Positions 57,994 through 64,000 of a stretch of 64,000 nucleotides of DNA are shown here, one piece after another. Made by a program: the position numbers and the translations under genes. Position 1 is the first letter of the stretch; each line of letters starts with the position of its first letter. The notes below the pieces were generated by a model that saw nothing but the letters and a program-made list of their open reading frames with translations, did not search any database and was not told the DNA's origin. Source of the DNA: Udeniomyces pyricola (Eukaryota > Basidiomycota > Tremellomycetes > Cystofilobasidiales > Mrakiaceae); contig BCIK01000001.1 of NCBI GenBank assembly GCA_039545295.1, positions 62,001-126,000 of the forward strand. The letters run 5' to 3'.

Positions 57994-60900
57994 ATGGACT
58001 CGCCCTCCCGAGCGTCCTCGCCCGTTCCCTCCGAGAGTGCTTTCTCCCAAGACTTTACGCAGCTCGAAGGCGATTCGGAACGTGGCTTCGATCTCCTTAG
58101 GCTCGAGCGAGGTGCGTCCGTCCTCGTCCATCTCGACTCTGCCTGGCTGCTCACGTTACTTGGATCTGCAGCTTCCGTCCCTTGGCTCTCATGCATCACA
58201 ACACGATCACACACATGTATCCAGCTGGTCTGACGAATTTGTTGCGACGCCTATCTGATTGTCCTTCGTAGCTGGCTCGACGATCCCGTCCTCAGCTCCC
58301 ATCGATCTCTCTACGCTCAACCTCGTGAGCCTCGCGAAGCCTTGGAACACAGACGGGACTGGAATCGATCGTCAGCCCTTTCATGGTCAGTATGATTGTG
58401 TAGTAGATTCATCATAACGGAAAGACTGTCCATACGTTATCCGCCATCTGATCCTCCCTCCTTGCTTGATCGTCGCGACCCGTCGATATTTCACGCAGCC
58501 ATCAGCACCGTACTCAATCATCCTACGAAACGACCTGCACCCCTTCGTGCCTCTCGCATCCCTCTACCTCCAGCACCACCCTCCGAACCGCTACCCAAGG
58601 TCAACCGCAAAGACCTCGACGCGTACGTCAATGCCATCGCGCCGGAGTGGGAGCGCTTCGAACGGGCAAGGACGAATGGAGGGGCTGGTCTCGACGCTGA
58701 AGCCGACGAGGATGCGAGAGAGCAATTGCTACTGCCCAAGGTGGACCCCAAGGACCTTCAGCCGTTGAGCATTGTTCCAGAAGTCTACTTTGATCCAGGC
58801 TTCGATCTCGGGAACCCAAGAACATTCGACCTCGTCACCGAGCGCATCCCCCATCCGACTTCCCACGCCCATCAAGCCTCCCTATCCGGGAGCTCATCCG
58901 CTTATGCATCCCCTCTACCTGAACTCAATCCGCTCGAAAGTTCCTCGCCGTCCCCACCCACTCCCTTTACGAATCCTCCAGTCGCTCGGCCACATATTAA
59001 ACCTTTCTCGACCACTTCGCGTGATGGACCGATGAACCCTCAAGCGCTCCAGGAGAGGCTCACCACATATCTTGACACGGTCGAACAGCACCTTGTCCTC
59101 GAGATTTCCCGGAGATCCTCCTCATTTTTCGCTGCTCTGACAAATCTTCAAGACCTCCAGTCCGAATCTTCCTCTTGTCTGTCTCGGATCGACTCACTGC
59201 ACGGTCAGCTGCGCGCTCTAGATGAGGGCCAAGCTCGACGCGGTCTCGACGTCGTCAAACTGCACCGAAGTCTAGGCAAGCTAAAGAAGGTCGAGGGTGC
59301 CGTCAGAGAGATCAGGGGTGTCGATGAAGCATTGAGCATGATCAAGGGGTTGATTGCTAGTGGGGATGGCTTTGGGGCAGTCGAAATCTGGGAAGAAGTT
59401 GACAGCTGGCTCAAGAGAAAGGGCAAGGGTAAAGAGAGAGCGACCGACGAGCATCCTCTGCAAGACACTGCACCAACTACTCCGTCCAGATCTCAAAAAC
59501 GAACTTCGTCGTCTTCTCCTCGCCCGTCTCCTCGAGGCTCTCCCCGCCTGCGACCCCTTCGAGATCTACCCGAGCTTCCCGAGTCCTCCGAAGAGTCGAT
59601 TTCCACCAAGCACCTCGGCGTCCCTCGGACATCTCATTGTCGATCGCCTTCAACTTCGAAATCGCCCTCACCATCTGCGACGTCTACCTCGTCTAAACCG
59701 ACCCGACGGTCCGCTCAGGCGGCCGTTGACCTGACAACCGCTGCCTCTCTGTCTCATCTGCCCCAAACGCTAGCATCTCTCTCACTCGCCATCGCCACTC
59801 AACTCGAATCCGAGCTCCAGGCCTTGCTCACGGCTGAACTGGCAAGATCGTCGTCGGGGGAAGAAGGGTTGAAAGAAATTCTTACGCCGTTGGTCCTTGG
59901 GCTGGTCAGAGTCCGAGAAGGGGGAAGGATTGTTGGAGTCTACAGAGACGCCGCAATCTCTGAGGTCCGAGAGGCTGTCAAGAAGGTGAGCAGTGGACCT
60001 CCAGACCGATGTCGCATAGAGACATCAGCTCACCACCCTCTTATTGGCCGCTTCTTTCCAGCATATGCCCCTTCAAGCTGGTGATTCGGTTGACGATGAA
60101 ACGCAAAGAGGCAAGCCGACCAGCGGAGCTGGCTTGTCTCCATCCACGTACGTTAACCTATACGGTCGGACATCATCCTGGAATTTTCCTGTCATTCCAA
60201 CAAAGTCTGCAAATATCTGACAAACAAGATTCTTCCTCCTTCCTGATCCAGAGCTGCACTGATGAAGAACCTTCGCGAGATGACCCACGTTGACTTCCTC
60301 GCTATCGAGCAATCTATGTTCTCTGGCCTACTTGGATGCATCAAAACCATCGACCTTTTCGCCCGCTCCATCGAAGCCATCCTTACTTCGGCCAGGTCCG
60401 TTCGATTCTTCCCTCTCTTGTACAAGGCGCCATCAGGTGAACCGTAGACATGAGATCCTAGACATGTACTTAGATGCTGACGACTCGTCTTCTTCGTCTC
60501 TTCCATAGCTCCTCAACAGCTAACCGTACAATTCCTCCACCTTCTGTTCCTGTATCACTCTCGGCTGATCTCCTCGATGTCTTATCTACGGCCGCTGAGC
60601 TCGCCAATTCTCGAGCATCCAAAATCATTGGCGTTCGAAACGACCAACACGCCGTCCTTCCTCTTAGAGAGTTCCTCGAAATGTTTGACGAGGCGTGGAA
60701 GTTTGTTGTTGCATGTGAGGTGGTTTGCAGAAAGATGATTGTTGGTTTGCGGGGAACAATGGTCGTCCAGGTTCGTCTAAGTTCTTGTCCTTGACTAAGC
60801 AAGCCGAGTCTCAACTTATCGACGCTGTTCTGTTCCTCAAGTACTGACACGCTTCTGACACCTCCGCATAGGCCAAGACCTTCTTGTCAAACTACCACTC

Positions 60901-63347
60901 CCAGCGAGTCTCAACCTCGGCTCGACTTGTCGAAAACGAGCTTTGGGCAGCGGTTGACGCTACGCCCGAGCAGCAGCATGCCGTCGACCTCCTCGTTCAG
61001 GCTGCTATCGGCGATCCCTCTGAGCTCGTCCTCTCTCGCTCCTCAGATTCCTCATCAAATGCTGCTCAACATCAGACCGACGCCTCCAATGGCTCTGCAG
61101 GCGATAGTTCGCTCGAGGTCAAGGCGAAGGAGAAGGACAAGGAGGGGAAGAAGCACCTTACCATTGAAGACAAGACATACTTTGTTGTTGCAGCCACCTT
61201 GGGTAGCGTCGAACTTTTGGTCGACTATCTCAAAATCATCCTCAGCATTGAGATGCTCACGACGGATGTTATGAGCCGGATCATTGAGTACCTCAAGGTT
61301 GGTTGCTACCCGGCCGCGCTAGGCGACTAGTTTCTCTCCGCCTGAGCTTAGCTTACTGAACGGGTTACGTATGCTGAATTGAATCCGTGTTCATCTCATC
61401 GGCTACAGTCCTTTAACTCGAGAACGTGCCAGGTCGTCCTCGGTGCAGGCGCGATGCGATCGGCCGGGCTCAAGAATATCACAGCCAAACACCTTGGTTG
61501 GTATTTCGATCTCTTGTCTTTAAGGCCGATGTTGATCCTTTGACCCTTCCCTTCACGATGTACGCTTTACTCAAGCATTTTTGTGTCTTCAACCGGTTTC
61601 TGTTAGCTCTCGCATCCCAATCGCTTTCAGTCATGATCGCTCTCATTCCGTACATTAGAGAGACGCTGCGAAGACATCTGAATCCAAAGCAAGCCGTCAT
61701 GCTTGTCGAGTTTGACCGACTGAAGAGAGTAAGTCTCGGAACCGTCACCCACGATGTTTCTTCCATCCGACGTTCACACATACTTCTGCTCCACTCCATG
61801 TCTTGGATGGCTCCATTCTTCAGGACTACCAAGAGCACCAGAATGAAATTCATGCGAAACTCGTCGCCATCATGGGTGACCGACTAGCTATTCACCTCAA
61901 GGCTCTCAGAGTATGTGATCATCCGTTTATAATTAGAAATGCTTTGCGGATTGGCTGAGATGGGACTGAATCTGACTTATGGTTAATTGGGCTCGTAGGA
62001 GATTGACTGGGAAGCTGTGTCCAAACGGCCCGGCAAACCAAATGAATACGTCGAGCTTCTCGTAAAGGAGACAACGCAGCTGCACAAGATTCTTTCCAAA
62101 TATCTACCAGAACAGGTCGTCGACGTAAGCCAATGGTGTTGTCTGTTCTCAAAGTAGCATATATACCATCCATAAACTGACTCGTTCGGATTATACGCCT
62201 TCCGCAGCTCGTCACATCGCAAGTCTTCGCGTCCATTAACCACAGCCTTTCGATGCACTTCACGCCTATCGAATTGAAGACCGAGGATGCAAAGAATCGG
62301 TATGTGCATCCCTTAACTAGCAACTCCATGTGATCTGCTCAATCGACTCGACCGTAGCCCTCATTTGCTCCCTCTTTGCATCTCTGCTCTTCTCAAACTT
62401 TCAGTCTCCTTCTCGACGTCAACTTCCTCGTGTCTAAACTTGGCGCCCTCCCCAACGTCACGCCCATCTCCGCCGTACTGACCACCCTGATCGAGGACAA
62501 GCCTCTTCCGAAACGACCTGTTGGAGCGAGCATGCGAAACCTCATGAGGCGTGTCAGTAGCCGAGGAAGCAACGATCAGTTCCCAGTGGAGGACGATATC
62601 GCAACACCAGGCGGAGAGGGAGGGAAGAAGATGAAGCCAGACGATGAGGGAGGGTTGGGCCTACAGTTGGGGCAGTCATCATCATCTTTGAAGGACAAGG
62701 AGGGCTCAGACCCTGAAGAGACAATGACCAAATCGGATGGAAAACAGCAACCCCGACCCAACGGATTGGACGAGGAGCCCAACGGAAAGTCTTCGCTGCA
62801 TTTTGACCCCGACCTCCCCAGTGTTTTAGGAACGCCCTTGGGCGATTCTGGCACCACATCTCCCAAGCCTGCTGCTCCCTTCCCTCCACTCTCTTCATCA
62901 ACGCGATCGAATCTCTCACCACTTCGGCGAGCGACATCGCCAAACTTGCTCCCCCATTCTTCCCCTCCACCATCTGTTCTTCGATCGCCCCAGCCTCAAA
63001 TGCCCCGGCGGAGCTCGACATCCCCTTTCCTTCGAGCAGCTTCTCCTGGTCCACCTCTTTCTCCGCTCGACGTTCCGCTTCCTGCGAGCGCGACGAGCTC
63101 GCCGCGTCTCAATGGTCGAACTGTCGATTGGTCGCCCTCTAGTCCCAACAGCAATAGAAGCTTGCTGCGGAGCCCAACCACATTTGTCGATCGACTTACA
63201 GATGGAGCAGAGAATCTAGTGAGGAGGCTGAGCAGGGAAGACGGTGACCGGGAGGAGGTTGAGGGTCGATCATCATCCCCTGGCGTTGCTGGACTGGGGA
63301 TCGATGGCGTTGAAGGAGGGGAGTTGTTATCGCGAGACGCCTCTTAA
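57994..63347 (+). CDS. VPS54: GARP complex subunit VPS54
   Basis: Subunit of the Golgi-associated retrograde protein tether, which captures endosome-derived vesicles at the trans-Golgi. Thirteen exons (57994-58111, 58272-58385, 58499-59985, 60062-60147, 60252-60395, 60509-60770, 60872-61297, 61409-61496, 61607-61728, 61824-61910, 61999-62124, 62208-62299, 62405-63347) give 1,364 aa. The N-terminal coiled-coil part has LSTLNLVSLAKPWNTDG, YLDTVEQHLVLEISRRS, SLGKLKKVEGAVREIRGVDE and a Ser-rich insert, then LASLSLAIATQLESELQALL. The C-terminal VPS54 domain has FLAIEQSMFSGLLGCIKTID, TDVMSRIIEYLKSFNSRTCQ, VLGAGAMRSAGLKNITAKHL, IRETLRRHLNPKQAVML and FLVSKLGAL. About 300 residues of Ser/Pro-rich tail follow the conserved end, longer than in yeast or animals. 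Start chosen at the first ATG whose exon leads in frame into the conserved part. Confidence 0.9.
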
Positions 63348-64000
63348 TCATGCAATTTTTTCTTCTTATTCTTCTTCCCGACATGTGACATGATCACATC
63401 TGACCTCTTCTTTCTTTCATTCCACGAGATGTTGCGTTGTTTTTCTTTTGATTTGAGTTGATGGCTTCAGCGGAGCTCATCCTCAGCGGGCGGCCCTGAG
63501 CAGTCTAATCACATGTAAAGGATCAAGGTTCGAGGGTCATCCCCGGAGCCGGCATTCCCCGGCCAAAGTGCCGGACAGGTGACACCGCCTGACTGACCAG
63601 TTCTCATATCTGTCTAGTTATTAATCATTGACTTTAGTGGTACGAAGCAGTGGGAGTTCGAGGGCGAGTGTCGCTAAAGCGAGCATCTGTGAGGTGAGAA
63701 TACTCATGGCGGAAAAGGCAGTGAAGGCCGAGCTTTCATCTATCCACTCTCCCTTTACTCCCATCACCTCGCTTATTTTCACTAGCCCCTCTCTGCAAAC
63801 CCTTCCCACACACCCTAAGTTAGTTCTCACCGATCATGCGTCGTGTCCGTTCTCAGCAAAGTCAGTCCCTACGCCTTCGTCATGCAAATTCGTGTGAATT
63901 CACTAGATCGACGACCTTTCATCATCCGGCCCATCGACGCGCCTGTCATTGTTGCGATCGCATTTATCATCACTCTTCATGGCTCTCTCACTGATCCCAG
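63348..64000. other. Downstream region of VPS54, no supported gene
   Basis: 653 bases to the window end. It starts with a T-rich VPS54 3' UTR. An imperfectly GC-rich inverted repeat (CCGGCA/TGCCGG arms, about 63550-63575) lies in the middle. From 63730 the plus strand is pyrimidine-rich like other leaders here, and ATGs at 63838 (followed by a GTCAGT donor) and 63979 could begin a gene outside the window. A minus-strand frame ending at 63621 (LALATLALELPLLRTTKVND) could instead be the tail of a gene entering from the right. Neither can be decided. Confidence 0.3.

Noticed and set aside
59354..59734. Alternative frame within VPS54 suggesting a frameshift
   Set aside because: The main frame continues through the Ser-rich insert into the expected LASLSLAIATQLESEL block, so no frameshift is needed.
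63515..63540. GGTTCGAGGG resembling a tRNA B-box
   Set aside because: No matching A-box, acceptor stem or cloverleaf around it.
1..64000. CRISPR arrays, transposons, prophage, biosynthetic or defence clusters
   Set aside because: No direct-repeat arrays, transposase or integrase motifs, terminal repeats, or polyketide/peptide synthetase motifs were seen. Gene content is ordinary nuclear housekeeping.

Overview
The window is nuclear DNA from a fungus, most likely a basidiomycete. Nearly every gene is split by many short GT-AG introns (up to 20 exons per gene), promoters and introns are pyrimidine-rich, spacing is compact, and all recognisable products are conserved fungal proteins. I cannot place it below phylum. 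I rebuilt exon chains by hand. Every complete model has a coding length divisible by three, and splice joins were chosen so that conserved motifs stay in frame. A run of exactly 100 N (45174-45273) inside long G tracts marks a scaffold gap, and single or double N occur at 1340 and 26370-26371.

Layout. 0-8.4 kb: 5' part of the Golgi transport gene GOT1 (minus), then a 2,094-aa Ser-rich protein of unknown role (plus). 8.9-16.6 kb: a glycolipid transfer protein (GLTP, plus) converging on a GH5 glucosylceramidase/sterylglucosidase-type hydrolase (minus), a possible glycolipid pair. 17.2-20.0 kb: TRM11 tRNA methyltransferase. 20.7-26.9 kb: mitochondrial RNA helicase SUV3 and mitochondrial tRNA-modification protein MTO1 on the minus strand. 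The last MTO1 exon has no stop codon and runs in frame into SUV3, so the sequence predicts one fused reading frame of about 1,495 codons. 27.2-30.3 kb: methylenetetrahydrofolate reductase. 30.7-34.0 kb: an MTRFR/C12orf65-type GGQ factor and the LYR-type complex III factor MZM1. 34.3-45.1 kb: translation factor eIF3l and nucleoporin NUP133. 45.6-50.8 kb: ECM15/UPF0045 thiamine-binding-fold protein, PLP homeostasis protein and sorting nexin ATG20/SNX41. 52.1-57.6 kb: ribosomal protein L30, a mitochondrial-type serine/homoserine O-acyltransferase (cys2/cysA family), and a small N-myristoylation-type MGNC protein. 58.0-63.3 kb: VPS54 of the GARP tether. The last 0.65 kb holds no gene I can support.

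Themes. Four genes between 20.7 and 34 kb serve mitochondrial gene expression or respiration (SUV3, MTO1, MTRFR-like, MZM1). MTHFR and the cys2-type acyltransferase belong to one-carbon/sulfur metabolism. GOT1, ATG20 and VPS54 act in Golgi/endosome traffic. No mobile element, CRISPR array, tRNA or rRNA was seen. The observation most worth checking is the MTO1-SUV3 read-through frame.
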